A DNA stretch of 64,000 bases. Origin: Massilia violaceinigra. Its GTDB lineage: Bacteria; Pseudomonadota; Gammaproteobacteria; Burkholderiales; Burkholderiaceae_D. The stretch is from positions 2,480,001 through 2,544,000 of the forward strand of contig NZ_CP024608.1 of NCBI RefSeq assembly GCF_002752675.1. The letters run 5' to 3'. A program made the translations under genes and the position numbers. Shown one piece after another: positions 8,651 through 17,335 of this stretch. Numbering within the stretch: the stretch's first letter is position 1; every line of letters starts with the position of its first letter. The notes under the pieces are model-generated. The model searched no databases, was not told the origin of the DNA, and was given only the letters and a program-made list of their open reading frames with translations.

Positions 8651-9004
8651 GTGAATACATCAGAGTTATTCTTTCCGGCCGGATGGCTGGCCCTGAGCAG
8701 CGAGCAATCGGCACACATCAAATCGGTACTCGGCAAGGACGTCACCGCCGTTCCGGTTTATAACGTCGTGGCATGCGGCGCGAACAACGGCTACCAGCCT
8801 TTGAATGCGGTACCCGGGATGGCCTGCCTGGTCGTTCATGAAGCCATGCAGTCGCAACTGGACGCGCAGGGCGAGCAGGTGAGGGCGCTGCCGGGCGACA
8901 CCCAGCAATTGCATGAGCACCAGCAGTTTTCCTCCGATTCCAGGGTGCCGGTGCGCTCTGGCGAAGAGGATGCCGCCAAGAACGCGAAGCTCAAGCCAAA
9001 GTGA
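8651..9004 (+). CDS. Small protein with leader-like N-terminus shared with the collagen-like protein
   Basis: A 117-residue protein starting with GTG at 8651; GGGAG lies six bases upstream. Residues 12-40 (WLALSSEQSAHIKSVLGKDV...) align without gaps to residues 7-35 of the collagen-like protein encoded at 7062, with six identities and many conservative pairs. The centre has two cysteines (VVACGANNG and GMACLV), and the C-terminal 45 residues are hydrophilic, Gln/Asp/Lys-rich and probably disordered. No signal peptide. It begins 24 bases after the oxygenase-like gene, so co-transcription is likely. Function unknown; a second substrate or partner of the oxygenase is a hypothesis. Confidence 0.65.
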   Translation: MNTSELFFPAGWLALSSEQSAHIKSVLGKDVTAVPVYNVVACGANNGYQPLNAVPGMACLVVHEAMQSQLDAQGEQVRALPGDTQQLHEHQQFSSDSRVPVRSGEEDAAKNAKLKPK

Positions 9005-9022
9005 CCCGGACGAGCTGACAAG

Positions 9023-9043
9023 GTGGGCCTGGCACAGGCCCAC
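9023..9043 (+). terminator. Perfect hairpin after the oxygenase locus
   Basis: GTGGGCCTG-gca-CAGGCCCAC is a perfect 9-bp stem with a three-base loop, 18 bases after the stop of the small gene. There is only a weak T tract (TGTTGT), so termination is probable but not certain. Confidence 0.55.
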
Positions 9044-9196
9044 TGTTGTCGACGCCCGGCCCGGGCACGCGATCGAACGCGCCGCATCCGTGCCGCACGC
9101 GCGCCGCGGCACCGGGCGCGCGGCACGCCACCACGCGGGCGCCTCATGCATTAATGCCGCTAAGTTAAGCCGTTATCTGACCACAAACTCACAAAC

Positions 9197-9319
9197 CGTC
9201 ATTCCCGCGCCAAGGCGGCACTCGGCGGGAATCCAAGTTCAATGAGCCGCCTGCAACTGCGCTACGGAATTGGATTCCCGCCTGCGCGGGAAGTCATTTC
9301 TGCCAATGGCAGGAATGAC
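9197..9319. repeat. Palindromic dispersed repeat, copy 1
   Basis: Inverted arms CGTCATTCCCGCGCC... and ...CGCGGGAAGTCATT enclose about 45 bases; the right arm continues into a second GTCATT/AATGAC hairpin. The same design with GTCGTTCCCGC arms is found at 12008-12097 and 24198-24298. All copies are intergenic. This looks like a REP/MITE-type family. Confidence 0.75.
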
Positions 9320-9326
9320 GGAGCTT
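9281..9326 (+). repeat. 46-bp direct repeat, copy A
   Basis: The 46 bases starting CCTGCGCGGGAAGTCATT and ending GACGGAGCTT are identical to 9395-9440. Within it GTCATTTCTGCC and GGCAGGAATGAC form an imperfect hairpin. Confidence 0.85.
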
Positions 9327-9394
9327 GCGTTATCGCATTTACCCCTGGACTTGCCTTGTTCCACGGAATTCGAGAAGTTTCTTAGTAACTGGAA

Positions 9395-9440
9395 CCTGCG
9401 CGGGAAGTCATTTCTGCCAATGGCAGGAATGACGGAGCTT
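9395..9440 (+). repeat. 46-bp direct repeat, copy B
   Basis: Exact second copy of 9281-9326, 68 bases after the end of the first. It lies just 3' of the cfa stop codon (minus strand), so its hairpin may also end that transcript. Confidence 0.85.
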
Positions 9441-9458
9441 AACTTAGCGGCATTATCC

Positions 9459-10694
9459 TCATGCCTGGGCGTACATATAGCGGCGCGACCACGGTATCGC
9501 CGCCGGATCGCGTCCCGCCTTGCCGCACACCACCTGATACAGGCTGATCCAGTCGTGCGTGAACGCATGCGTGCACCCGGCCAGATACACCTGCCAGATG
9601 CGAAAGCGGCGCGCATCGGTCATGCCTTTGATGCGCTGCGCATTCGCCTCGAAATTGTCGGTCCACATGGCGCACGTGCGCGCGTAATGGCGGCGCAGGT
9701 TTTCCACGTCGCGCACTTCCAGTCCGCCTTCCTGCATCGCCTGGATCACCGTGCCCAGATGCGCCAGCTCCCCGTGCGGAAATACATACCGGCTGATGAA
9801 TTCGCCGCCCCCGTTCGGCGCGCCGTGGCTGTCCGGATCGGTCGTGGTCAGGCCATGGTTCATGGCCACGCCATCGGGCGCGAGCAGGGTGGCCATGCGC
9901 CGGAAGTACGCAGGCAGCTGGCGCACGCCCACATGCTCGAACATGCCCACGCTGGTGATGCGGTCGAATTGCCCGCCCACATCGCGGTAATCCTGCAGGC
10001 GGATCTCGACCAGCCCGCCCAGCCCGGCGCGTTCGACCTGCGCGCGCGCCAGCCAGGCCTGGTTGTCGGACAGGGTGATGCCGACGCAGCGCGCCCCGTA
10101 GCGCTGGGCCGCGCGGATCGCCAGCGCGCCCCAGCCGCAGCCGATGTCGAGCAGGCGATGGCCGGGCCGCACGCCGATCTTGGTGAGGATATGATCGATT
10201 TTCTTGACCTGCGCCTCGGCCAGCGTTTCGTCGCCATTGTCGAAATAGGCGCACGAATACACCATGCCCGGATCGAGCCAGGCGGCGTAGAACTCGTTGG
10301 AAACATCGTAGTGATAGCGCACGGCGGCGGCGTCGCGCTGACGCGTGTGGCCGCGCGCCAGCGCGCCGAGCAGGCGCCCCAGCCCGAGTGCGGGCAGCGC
10401 TGTGCGTAGATTTTTGGCGACTGCATTGCCGGCCAGCGCGTTGACGACGGCAATCATGTCGTTCGCGCTGCCGCTGACATCGATCGCCCCTTCCACGTAC
10501 GCGCGGCCGAGGTTGTACAGCGAGGGCGAGAGCAGGTAGCGCAGCGCGCGCGCGTGCGGCACATGCACCGTCACGCGCGGCGGATCGGGCGAAAAATCGA
10601 GGCGCTGCCCGTTCCACAGCTCCACCCGCAGGGGCAGCGAAGGCTGGCTGCGCAAGCCTTCGCTCCAGGCCCTCAGTCTGATCTGGTTGAACAC
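9459..10694 (-). CDS. cfa: Cyclopropane-fatty-acyl-phospholipid synthase
   Basis: Cfa adds a methylene group from S-adenosylmethionine across double bonds of membrane phospholipid acyl chains. The 411-residue product has the N-terminal lipid-binding part, then YHYDVSNEFYAAWLDPGMVYSCAYF, the SAM motif LLDIGCGWGALAIRAA, SVGMFEHVG and the C-terminal block CAMWTDNFEAN. I place the start at GTG 10694 (MFNQIRLRAWSEG) because GGAGGT lies just upstream. The longer ATG frame to 10778 would overlap the preceding gene and adds a Cys/Arg-rich stretch of no family resemblance. It lies 49 bases after the hemerythrin-PdxH gene on the same strand. Confidence 0.92.
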   Translation of the reverse strand: MFNQIRLRAWSEGLRSQPSLPLRVELWNGQRLDFSPDPPRVTVHVPHARALRYLLSPSLYNLGRAYVEGAIDVSGSANDMIAVVNALAGNAVAKNLRTALPALGLGRLLGALARGHTRQRDAAAVRYHYDVSNEFYAAWLDPGMVYSCAYFDNGDETLAEAQVKKIDHILTKIGVRPGHRLLDIGCGWGALAIRAAQRYGARCVGITLSDNQAWLARAQVERAGLGGLVEIRLQDYRDVGGQFDRITSVGMFEHVGVRQLPAYFRRMATLLAPDGVAMNHGLTTTDPDSHGAPNGGGEFISRYVFPHGELAHLGTVIQAMQEGGLEVRDVENLRRHYARTCAMWTDNFEANAQRIKGMTDARRFRIWQVYLAGCTHAFTHDWISLYQVVCGKAGRDPAAIPWSRRYMYAQA

Positions 10695-10743
10695 GCACAC
10701 CTCCGGCCGATAGCGGCAGGCCCGTGTGCGTGCACACGTCCTG

Positions 10744-11946
10744 CTAAGGTTGCAACCGTTCGCGCGCCCAGCTGCCATCGCTTTGCAGCGTGTACACGAT
10801 GCGGTCGTGAAAGCGCGAGCGGCGCCCCTGCCAGAACTCGATCCGTTCAGGTACCAGGCGGAAGCCGCCCCAGTTGTCGGGACGCGGCGGCTGCTCGCCG
10901 TATTGCTTGGCTACTGCCTCGTAATTTTGTTCCAGTACACCACGATTGGCGATCGGCTCGCTTTGCGCCGACGCGATCGCAGCCAGCCGGCTTTTCAGCG
11001 GCCGGCTGTGGAAATACTTGTCGCTTTCTTCCACTGAAGTGCGCTCTACCTTTCCTTCGATCCGGATCTGGCGTTCTAGTTCCGTCCAAAAGAACAGTAA
11101 TGCCGCATGCGGGTTGCCGGCCAGCTGGCGCCCCTTCTGGCTGTCGTAGTTGGTGTACCAGGTAAAGCCGCGCGGATCGAACTGCTTGATCAGCACGATG
11201 CGGGAGCTCGGCCGGCCCTGGTCGTCCACCGTCGCCACGCTCATCGCGTTCGGCTCGTTGACCTGGGCCTTGAGCGCTTCGTCGAACCAGGTCGTAAATT
11301 GCACGAACGGATCGTCCGCCACGTCGCCCTCGTTCAGGCTGGCCTGGCCGTAATCCTTGCGCAGGCTGGCCACGGCGTCGCCGGTGGCGCTGGCGGGCGC
11401 CGCCACGGCGGCCGGAACGATGCCGCGCCGCTGCTGCATCGCCAGGCCCAGGGTGGCCATCTGCTCGGCGCTGAACAGGCGCTTGGCCATCGGCGCGATA
11501 TGGCTTTCCTCGCGCTCCATGTGGGCGCGGTAGGTCGCGGCGAAGTGCTGCACGCCGTGCTCGCGCAGCACGGCGGCGCTGCCGCTGGCGATCGCGCTCA
11601 GCTGCTCGTGCAGGTCTTGCCACATGCCATCCATCTGGCGGTGCTCGTCGAGGATGCCGGGCACCAGCTCGGCCAGCAGCTCGGCGTCGGCCCCGCTGGC
11701 GCTGGTGCGCAGCATCGGCACCAGGTTCTGTTCTTCATCCTCGTGATGCAGGGGCGCGGCCTGGTCGAAATACTTCATCACCGCGCGCGCCGCCTGGCGC
11801 GCCTCTTCGTCGGCGCCGTGGCTGGCCAGGTGCGGCACCAGCTTTTCCAGGGTCGCCAGCTGTTTGCGGATGCGGTCGTGGCAGTGTTTCAGCACCGCGA
11901 TCGGCTGGTCGAAGCCGGGGGCGCTGTCGGGCAAGGCGTTGCTCAT
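10744..11946 (-). CDS. pdxH: Hemerythrin domain fused to pyridoxamine 5'-phosphate oxidase
   Basis: A continuous 400-residue frame. Residues 1-180 form a hemerythrin HHE domain with candidate iron ligands in [31 protein letters not shown] and [14 protein letters not shown]. Residues about 190-400 are a full-length PdxH, with [47 protein letters not shown] and the C-terminal [28 protein letters not shown]. PdxH oxidises pyridoxine/pyridoxamine phosphate to PLP using FMN and O2. PdxH is normally a single 210-220 residue domain. A di-iron O2-binding domain fused to an O2-using oxidase is suggestive but its role is unknown. No ribosome site is visible at the junction. Confidence 0.9.
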   Translation of the reverse strand: MSNALPDSAPGFDQPIAVLKHCHDRIRKQLATLEKLVPHLASHGADEEARQAARAVMKYFDQAAPLHHEDEEQNLVPMLRTSASGADAELLAELVPGILDEHRQMDGMWQDLHEQLSAIASGSAAVLREHGVQHFAATYRAHMEREESHIAPMAKRLFSAEQMATLGLAMQQRRGIVPAAVAAPASATGDAVASLRKDYGQASLNEGDVADDPFVQFTTWFDEALKAQVNEPNAMSVATVDDQGRPSSRIVLIKQFDPRGFTWYTNYDSQKGRQLAGNPHAALLFFWTELERQIRIEGKVERTSVEESDKYFHSRPLKSRLAAIASAQSEPIANRGVLEQNYEAVAKQYGEQPPRPDNWGGFRLVPERIEFWQGRRSRFHDRIVYTLQSDGSWARERLQP

Positions 11947-12007
11947 TGGGATTTCTCGCTTGTGGCTGGTGGCAAATACGGTAATGGCAAACCGTTCAAT
12001 TTGAAAC

Positions 12008-12097
12008 CGTCGTTCCCGCGCAGGCGGGAACCCAAGTTGGTCGAGCCGCCAGTGGTTGCGGAACTAACTTGGGTCCCCGCCTGCGCGGAAACGACGG
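12008..12097. repeat. Palindromic dispersed repeat, copy 2
   Basis: Arms of about 35 bases, beginning CCGTCGTTCCCGCGCAGG and ending CTGCGCGGAAACGACGG, are inverted with few mismatches around a 20-base centre. It lies in the gap between the divergent hemerythrin-PdxH and tcdA genes. Confidence 0.8.
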
Positions 12098-12173
12098 GGG
12101 TGAAGTCAACGCCATTGGGAACATGCCTTCATTTTAGAACAGTCTGTCCAGCCGCGTCCGTTAAAATGGCGGC

Positions 12174-13040
12174 ATGAATACCATCACCACCCCATCCCTT
12201 CCCCCCGAGACCAGCGAGGTCGACTTCGAGCGCCGTTTCGGCGGCATCGGCCGCCTGTATGGCCCGGCCGCGCTGGCGCGTTTCCGCGCCGCCCATGTGT
12301 GCGTGATCGGCGTCGGCGGCGTCGGTTCCTGGATCGTCGAGGCACTGGCCCGCAGCGCCATCGGCCAGTTGACCCTGATCGACCTCGACAACGTGGCCGA
12401 ATCGAACATCAACCGCCAGATCCAGGCCTTAAGCGGCACCATCGGCCAGGCCAAGATCGGCGCGCTGGCCGAGCGCATCGCCCAGATCAATCCTTTCTGC
12501 AAGGTCAACCTGATCGAAGACTTCATCGATCCCGGCAACCTGGACCGGATGATCGGCGCCCACCGGTACGACTACGTGGTCGACGCCATCGACAGCGTCA
12601 AGGCCAAGGCCGCGCTGATCGCCTGGTGCCGCGACCACCAGTTGCCGATGGTGATCATCGGCAGCGCCGGCGGCAAGACCGATCCGACCCGCATCGAATT
12701 GCGCGACCTGTCCAAAACCGAACAGGAGCCGCTGCTCAAGATGGTGCGCAAGCGCTTGCGCAACGAGTACGGCTTTCCGCGCAGCCTGAAAACCAAGTTC
12801 AACGTGGATGCCGTATTCTCGATGGAACCGCTGGCCATGCCGGCTGGCGACGAGAGCTGCGCCATCGATGGCCAGGGCGGCAGCGAAGGCGTCACCGGCC
12901 TGAACTGCGCCGGCTTCGGATCGAGCATGGCCGTCACCGCGACCTTCGGCATGGTGGCCGCCGGACACGTGCTGCGCCGCCTTGCCGGCGGTGCAATTCA
13001 CCCGCCTTCTGTGCAGGCGCCCGAGGCCTTGCTATCATAG
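12174..13040 (+). CDS. tcdA: tRNA threonylcarbamoyladenosine dehydratase
   Basis: TcdA (YgdL/CsdL) is an E1-like enzyme that uses ATP to cyclise t6A37 of ANN-reading tRNAs to ct6A. The 288-residue product has RFGGIGRLYG at the start, the Rossmann nucleotide-binding motif VIGVGGVGSWIVEALARSAIG (about residue 44), DNVAESNINRQIQAL, and the conserved C-terminal part DGQGGSEGVTGLNCAGFGSSMAVTATFG. Length and motif order match the family (about 270). It stands alone between a repeat-containing gap and the FKBP gene 50 bases downstream. Confidence 0.93.
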   Translation: MNTITTPSLPPETSEVDFERRFGGIGRLYGPAALARFRAAHVCVIGVGGVGSWIVEALARSAIGQLTLIDLDNVAESNINRQIQALSGTIGQAKIGALAERIAQINPFCKVNLIEDFIDPGNLDRMIGAHRYDYVVDAIDSVKAKAALIAWCRDHQLPMVIIGSAGGKTDPTRIELRDLSKTEQEPLLKMVRKRLRNEYGFPRSLKTKFNVDAVFSMEPLAMPAGDESCAIDGQGGSEGVTGLNCAGFGSSMAVTATFGMVAAGHVLRRLAGGAIHPPSVQAPEALLS

Positions 13041-13090
13041 CGTTGCAGAAGTATCCAGTTTGACCATTTCTTACTGAAAGAGATTCCATC

Positions 13091-13663
13091 ATGCGCCGTC
13101 CCTTTTCCGTATTCCTGATGTGCGCCGCGGCGGCATCCCTGGCCCAGGCCGCCGGCCAGACGCCATCCGCTCCCGAAACGCCGCCGGCAACGACCGTGCC
13201 GGCAACGCCACCCGCGCCCGACGCGCCGCCTGCGCCGGCTCCCTCGGCCCCGACGCCCGCACCGGCCCAGCCTGCCACGCCGCCAGGCACCGTGGTGCTG
13301 GCCGAGCCGGTCCTCGATCCGCTCGTGGCCACCGACACCAAGGTCGGCACCGGCGCCGAAGCGACCGCCGGCAGCAAGGTGTTCGTGCACTACACCGGCT
13401 GGCTGTACAAGCCGATGGCCACGCGCCAGCGCGGCCGCCAGTTCGACTCCTCGCTGACGCGCGGCGCCCGGCTCGAATTCGTGCTCGGCACCGGCCGCGT
13501 GATCAAGGGCTGGGACCAGGGCGTGATGGGCATGAAAGTGGGCGGCAAGCGCACCCTGATCATTCCGAGCTACCTGGCTTACGGCAAGCGCGGCGCGCCA
13601 GGCGGCGGCATTCCGCCGGACGCCGATCTGATCTTCGACGTGGAACTCGTGAACGTCAAATAA
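13091..13663 (+). CDS. Exported FKBP-type peptidyl-prolyl isomerase
   Basis: A 190-residue protein with a signal peptide ([20 protein letters not shown]), a Pro/Ala-rich linker at about 22-72, then one FKBP domain: [64 protein letters not shown] and [14 protein letters not shown]. It should catalyse cis-trans isomerisation of prolyl bonds during folding in the periplasm. The expanded Pro/Ala linker is unusual in length. cysK follows 29 bases downstream with its own ribosome site. Confidence 0.9.
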   Translation: MRRPFSVFLMCAAAASLAQAAGQTPSAPETPPATTVPATPPAPDAPPAPAPSAPTPAPAQPATPPGTVVLAEPVLDPLVATDTKVGTGAEATAGSKVFVHYTGWLYKPMATRQRGRQFDSSLTRGARLEFVLGTGRVIKGWDQGVMGMKVGGKRTLIIPSYLAYGKRGAPGGGIPPDADLIFDVELVNVK

Positions 13664-13692
13664 GTCCAATCCACTACAGCGGGAGAGCAAGC

Positions 13693-14625
13693 ATGAGAAT
13701 CGCAAACGACGTCACTGAGTTAATCGGTAACACCCCGCTGGTACGGATTCGCAAACTGGCGCATGGCGCCGGCGCCGACATCCTGGCCAAGCTGGAGTTC
13801 TACAACCCGGCCCACAGCGTCAAGGACCGGATCGGCCTGGCCATGATCGAAGCGGCCGAAGCGGCCGGCAAGATCGGTCCCGACACCGTCATCGTCGAGC
13901 CGACCAGCGGCAACACCGGCATCGCGCTGGCGATGGTGTGCGCGGCGCGCGGCTATCGCTGCAAGCTGGTCATGCCCGAAACCATGAGCAGCGAGCGGCG
14001 CATGCTGCTGCGCGCCTACGGGGCCGAGCTGGTGCTTACGCCGGGGCCGGAAGGCATGCTCGGCGCCATCAAGGTGGCCGAAGAACTGGTGGCGGCCAAT
14101 CCCAACTATTTCATGCCGCAGCAATTCAACAATGCCGCCAATCCCGATGTGCACCGCCGCACCACGGCCGAGGAAATCTGGCGCGACACCGACGGCACGG
14201 TCGATATCCTGGTCGCTGGCGTCGGCACCGGCGGCACCATTACCGGCGTGGGCGAAGCGCTCAAGGCACGCAAACCGGGCTTCCAGGCCATTGCGGTCGA
14301 GCCGGAAGCGTCGCCCATGCTGTCCAAGGGGACAAAAGGGCCACACCCGATCCAGGGCATCGGCGCCGGCTTCGTGCCGCAGGTGCTCAATCGCGCGGCC
14401 TTCGACGAAATCATTTGCGTGAGCAACGACGCAGCCTTCGAGACCGCACGCGCCGCCGCGCGCGAAGAGGGGCTGCTGGTCGGCATTTCGTCGGGTGCGG
14501 CATTGTGGGCTGCGATCCAGGTGGCGCGCCGTCCCGAAAACGCGGGCAAGGTGATCGTGACGATCATCCCGTCGTTCGGCGAACGCTATCTGTCCACGCC
14601 GCTGTTTGCCAATCTGGCAGGCTGA
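13693..14625 (+). CDS. cysK: Cysteine synthase (O-acetylserine sulfhydrylase)
   Basis: A 310-residue PLP enzyme that makes cysteine from O-acetylserine and sulfide. Visible motifs are [14 protein letters not shown] lysine K44 in [23 protein letters not shown] for the substrate loop, and [10 protein letters not shown] for phosphate binding. Residues [14 protein letters not shown] and [11 protein letters not shown] match CysK rather than CysM. The start is the ATG at 13693, preceded by GGGAGAG. A longer overlapping frame from 13120 runs through the FKBP gene and is not used. Confidence 0.93.
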   Translation: MRIANDVTELIGNTPLVRIRKLAHGAGADILAKLEFYNPAHSVKDRIGLAMIEAAEAAGKIGPDTVIVEPTSGNTGIALAMVCAARGYRCKLVMPETMSSERRMLLRAYGAELVLTPGPEGMLGAIKVAEELVAANPNYFMPQQFNNAANPDVHRRTTAEEIWRDTDGTVDILVAGVGTGGTITGVGEALKARKPGFQAIAVEPEASPMLSKGTKGPHPIQGIGAGFVPQVLNRAAFDEIICVSNDAAFETARAAAREEGLLVGISSGAALWAAIQVARRPENAGKVIVTIIPSFGERYLSTPLFANLAG

Positions 14626-14661
14626 GGTGGCGAGCGGGAGCAACGGGCGGCGCCTGAGCGC

Positions 14662-15324
14662 ATGAATGAGTTGCTGGGCAGGTTTCAAACCTGCATCGAA
14701 TCGCATTTCCCCGGGATGGCGGCGAGCCTGAACCCGGGCGCCAGCGACGCCGACATGGATGCCTTCGAACGCGCCATCGGCGCATCGCTGCCGTCATCGG
14801 TGCGGGCGCTGTACCGCTGGCATAACGGCCAGGCCGGTGACACCGGCTACTATGTGATCGGCCTGTTTTTCGGTCTCCCCTTCCTGCCGCTGGACGATTC
14901 CCTGCGGCACTGGAAGGACGGTACTGATTTTCTCAACGACATGACTGCCGTGGAACGCACCGCTGCGAGCAGTCAATATTGCTGCCTGCCACGCGGCACC
15001 GTGCGCCAGTGCGCCGCCAGCAAGGCATGGATCCCGCTGGCTGATGACGCTGGCGGCGCCTATCTCGGCATCGACCTCGATCCTGATGCCGCGGGCAGCA
15101 TGGGCCAGGTGATCTCGTTCGGCGCGCGTGAATTCACGCGCGTGCAGGCCGGCGCCAGCCTGGAACAATTCCTGGAACGTCTGCTCGGCTTGTACGAAAA
15201 CGGCGAATACGCGCTCGTGGAACAGGATGACGACGAGTTCAGCCTGTCCACCGTGGAGCCCGGCACGGACCACTTCCTCGACTATCTGCGCCTGAAGGCG
15301 GAAGCGCAATATCCCGGCAAATGA
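14662..15324 (+). CDS. SMI1/KNR4 family protein
   Basis: A 220-residue soluble protein with the SMI1/KNR4 fold signature: MDAFERAIGASLPSSVRALYRWHNGQ near residue 30-60, then LFFGLPFLPLDD and WIPLADDAGGAYLGIDLDPDAAGSMGQVISFGARE. In yeast the domain regulates cell wall synthesis; many bacterial members are immunity proteins against contact-dependent toxins, others are plain housekeeping proteins. No toxin gene is adjacent, so an immunity role is not supported here. It follows cysK by 36 bases on the same strand. Confidence 0.85.
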   Translation: MNELLGRFQTCIESHFPGMAASLNPGASDADMDAFERAIGASLPSSVRALYRWHNGQAGDTGYYVIGLFFGLPFLPLDDSLRHWKDGTDFLNDMTAVERTAASSQYCCLPRGTVRQCAASKAWIPLADDAGGAYLGIDLDPDAAGSMGQVISFGAREFTRVQAGASLEQFLERLLGLYENGEYALVEQDDDEFSLSTVEPGTDHFLDYLRLKAEAQYPGK

Positions 15325-15387
15325 AGCCATCGCGCGCGACCGCTTCCCCGGCTGCGAGCCCGGCCGCACACCTGTTCTGAACGCCGG

Positions 15388-16434
15388 CTAGGCCGGCTTT
15401 GCTTCTTCCGCATGCAGCGCGCAGCTGTGCTCGCTCGTCCCCAGCTCCACCTGCAAGGTGCAGTGGTGGATCGCATAATCGGCCTTGAGCGCCGCCACGA
15501 TGGCGTCCAGCGCCGCGTCGCCCGGGTAGCCGGCGGGCATGACCAGGTGCGCGGTGAGCGCCGTTTCGGTCGTGCTCATGGCCCAGATATGCAGGTCGTG
15601 AATACCGCTTACGCCCGGCCGCGCCTTGAGATAATCGCCCACCGCATCGGCATCGACATTGGCCGGCACCGCCGCCAGCACCAGGTCGAGCGACTCGCGC
15701 AGCAAGCCCCAGGTAGTGACCAGAATCAGCAGCACGATCACGATACTGACCGCCGGGTCGAGCCAGGTCCAGCCGGTGAACAGGATCGCCACGCCCGACA
15801 CCACCACGCCCAGCGAAATCGCGGCATCGGCCGCCATGTGCTGGTAGGCGCCTCGGATGTTCAGGTCGTCCTTGCTGCCGGCCATGAACAGCCAGGCCGA
15901 AAAGCCGTTGACCAGCACGCCGATACCGGCCACCACCGACATTGTCATTCCCTGCACCGGCGCCGGATTGGCGAAGCGGTGCACCGCTTCCCAGCCGATC
16001 GCGCCGCAGGCGAGCATCAGCAGCAGGGCGTTGAGCAGGGCCGCCAGGATCGACGAGCTGCGCAGGCCGTAGGTGTAGCGTCCGTCCGGCGCGCGCCGGG
16101 TCAGCATGACTGCGCCCCAGGCCAGCATCAGGCCCAGCACGTCCGACAGGTTGTGGCCGGCGTCGGCCATCAGCGCCGTCGAGTTGGCCATGAATCCATA
16201 AAAGAATTCGATGCCGACAAACACCGTGTTCAGGCCGATCGCCAGCGCGAACGCGCGCCCGTTGCCGTTCGGGTCGAGCTGGTGATGATGGTGACCGTGA
16301 CCGTGACCGTGCCCATGGTCGTGATCATGGCCGTGGCCGTGCTTATGCGCCGCTTCAGGCGTCTTGGCGGGCGCATGCGCGTGGCTGTGTCCGGCGTGGT
16401 CGTGATCGTGATCGTGGTCGTGGGCGCTGGTCAT
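15388..16434 (-). CDS. Cation diffusion facilitator metal efflux transporter
   Basis: A 348-residue inner membrane transporter of the CDF family (CzcD/ZitB type), expected to export Zn, Co or Cd against protons. The first 55 residues are extremely His/Asp-rich (HDHDHDHDHAGHSHAHA and later runs of HG/HH), a cytosolic metal sensor or buffer. Six membrane segments follow, with HNLSDVLGL (the metal-site helix 2 HxxxD motif) and AAISLGVVV in helix 5. The C-terminal cytosolic domain contains HDLHIWAMSTTETALTAHLV. Its start overlaps the stop of an arsR-type gene by four bases, so the repressor and transporter form an operon. Confidence 0.93.
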   Translation of the reverse strand: MTSAHDHDHDHDHAGHSHAHAPAKTPEAAHKHGHGHDHDHGHGHGHGHHHHQLDPNGNGRAFALAIGLNTVFVGIEFFYGFMANSTALMADAGHNLSDVLGLMLAWGAVMLTRRAPDGRYTYGLRSSSILAALLNALLLMLACGAIGWEAVHRFANPAPVQGMTMSVVAGIGVLVNGFSAWLFMAGSKDDLNIRGAYQHMAADAAISLGVVVSGVAILFTGWTWLDPAVSIVIVLLILVTTWGLLRESLDLVLAAVPANVDADAVGDYLKARPGVSGIHDLHIWAMSTTETALTAHLVMPAGYPGDAALDAIVAALKADYAIHHCTLQVELGTSEHSCALHAEEAKPA

Positions 16435-16748
16435 GGGTCGATTCCATTGGTGGGTTCGGCGATGTGGTCGAGCATGTCGGTCAGCACGCCGCTGATGTGG
16501 GCGTCCGCCGTCGAATAAAACACTTGCTTGCCCTGGCGCTCGGCCTTGACGATGCGGGCGGCGCGCAGCAGGCGCAGGTGGTGGCTGACCAGCGAGCTGC
16601 TCAGTTGCAGCCCGGCGGCGATGTCGCCCACCGCAATCGGACCCGCCAGGCAGGACAATACAATGCGCAGCCGCGTCGGGTCGCCCAGCAGATGGAACAG
16701 GTCGGCCAGTTGGGCAATCGATGCGTCGTTATCGGGAGAAGGTTTCAT
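16431..16748 (-). CDS. ArsR/SmtB family metal-responsive repressor
   Basis: A 105-residue winged-helix protein with the ArsR core LADLFHLLGDPTRLRIVLSCL, the recognition helix region SSSLVSHHLRLLRAARIVKAERQGKQVFYS and a C-terminal helix HISGVLTDMLDHIAE. The DxHxnH-like C-terminal arrangement (DAHISGVLTDMLDH) resembles the alpha-5 zinc site of SmtB/CzrA. It probably represses itself and the downstream CDF gene and is released by metal. The start could also be the ATG at 16757. GATATG direct repeats around 16763-16776 lie just upstream and may contain the operator. Confidence 0.88.
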   Translation of the reverse strand: MKPSPDNDASIAQLADLFHLLGDPTRLRIVLSCLAGPIAVGDIAAGLQLSSSLVSHHLRLLRAARIVKAERQGKQVFYSTADAHISGVLTDMLDHIAEPTNGIDP

Positions 16749-16816
16749 AGTCAACATGTGAAGATATGTAGATATGATAGCGCAATTCTGCCGCGTGGTG
16801 CGTTCCTTGACGCAAT

Positions 16817-17329
16817 TCAGGGTTTTTGCATCTCGGCGGCAATGGCCGCGCGCGTTTTGGCATCCAGCCTGGCGACGATGCCGGCCAGCTTGTCGGCCTC
16901 GCGCAGGGCGGCGCTTTGCTCGGGCGTCAATTCCTTCGCCATCACCACCGGGGCCGGCGCCGGGCGCAACAGCACAGCCTGGCCGATCAGCACCACGAAC
17001 GCGCACAGCAGCGCCGCGCCGCCGGCAATCGCGATGATGCGTTTTTCCTGCAGTGGCGCGATGTTGACGGCGGGCGGCGGCGCCGCGACCAGTGCCGCCG
17101 GACGCTCGCTCGCAGCGTTGCTGAAGTGGCACAGGCTGCCGCTTTCCTGCAGCGCCTGCACCTGGTCGGCCAGGTCGGCGGTGGCGTCGTCGAGCAGCTC
17201 CACGTGGCGCTCGACCGCTTCGGCCAGCACTGCCTCGTTCAGCGCCACCAGCGCAAAAATCGGATCGTCGATATCGATCCGCACGCCGGTTTTCTCAAAG
17301 ACGAGGGTGCGCAGTTTTTGCTGGTCCAT
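16817..17329 (-). CDS. IncP-type TraM-like conjugation protein
   Basis: A 170-residue protein directly downstream (six bases) of a TraL-like gene. It begins MDQQKLRTLVFEKTGVRIDIDDPIFALVALNEAVL, a pattern like TraM of IncP plasmids, and has one membrane segment at about residues 103-123 (IIAIAGGAALLCAFVVLIG) followed by a charged helix to the end. In RP4, TraM lies in the oriT-proximal tra operon and helps conjugation without a known enzymatic activity. Here no relaxase, TraK or oriT is nearby. The call leans on the adjacency to the TraL-like gene. Confidence 0.65.
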   Translation of the reverse strand: MDQQKLRTLVFEKTGVRIDIDDPIFALVALNEAVLAEAVERHVELLDDATADLADQVQALQESGSLCHFSNAASERPAALVAAPPPAVNIAPLQEKRIIAIAGGAALLCAFVVLIGQAVLLRPAPAPVVMAKELTPEQSAALREADKLAGIVARLDAKTRAAIAAEMQKP

Positions 17330-17335
17330 GCCGTC

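Larger units (their letters stand above)
9005..9458 (+). other. 454-bp gap with hairpin and palindromic repeats
   Basis: No gene seen. It holds the hairpin at 9023-9043, the palindromic repeat element at 9197-9319, and a 46-base exact direct repeat with copies at 9281-9326 and 9395-9440. The right end abuts the stop codon of the convergent cfa gene. Confidence 0.6.

Noticed and set aside
8651..9004. ATG start for the small protein
   Set aside because: The base at 8651 is G; the start codon is GTG supported by the ribosome site, not ATG.
14662..15324. SMI1/KNR4 protein as toxin immunity gene
   Set aside because: No toxin, polymorphic toxin fragment or secretion gene is adjacent; it lies in a housekeeping context.
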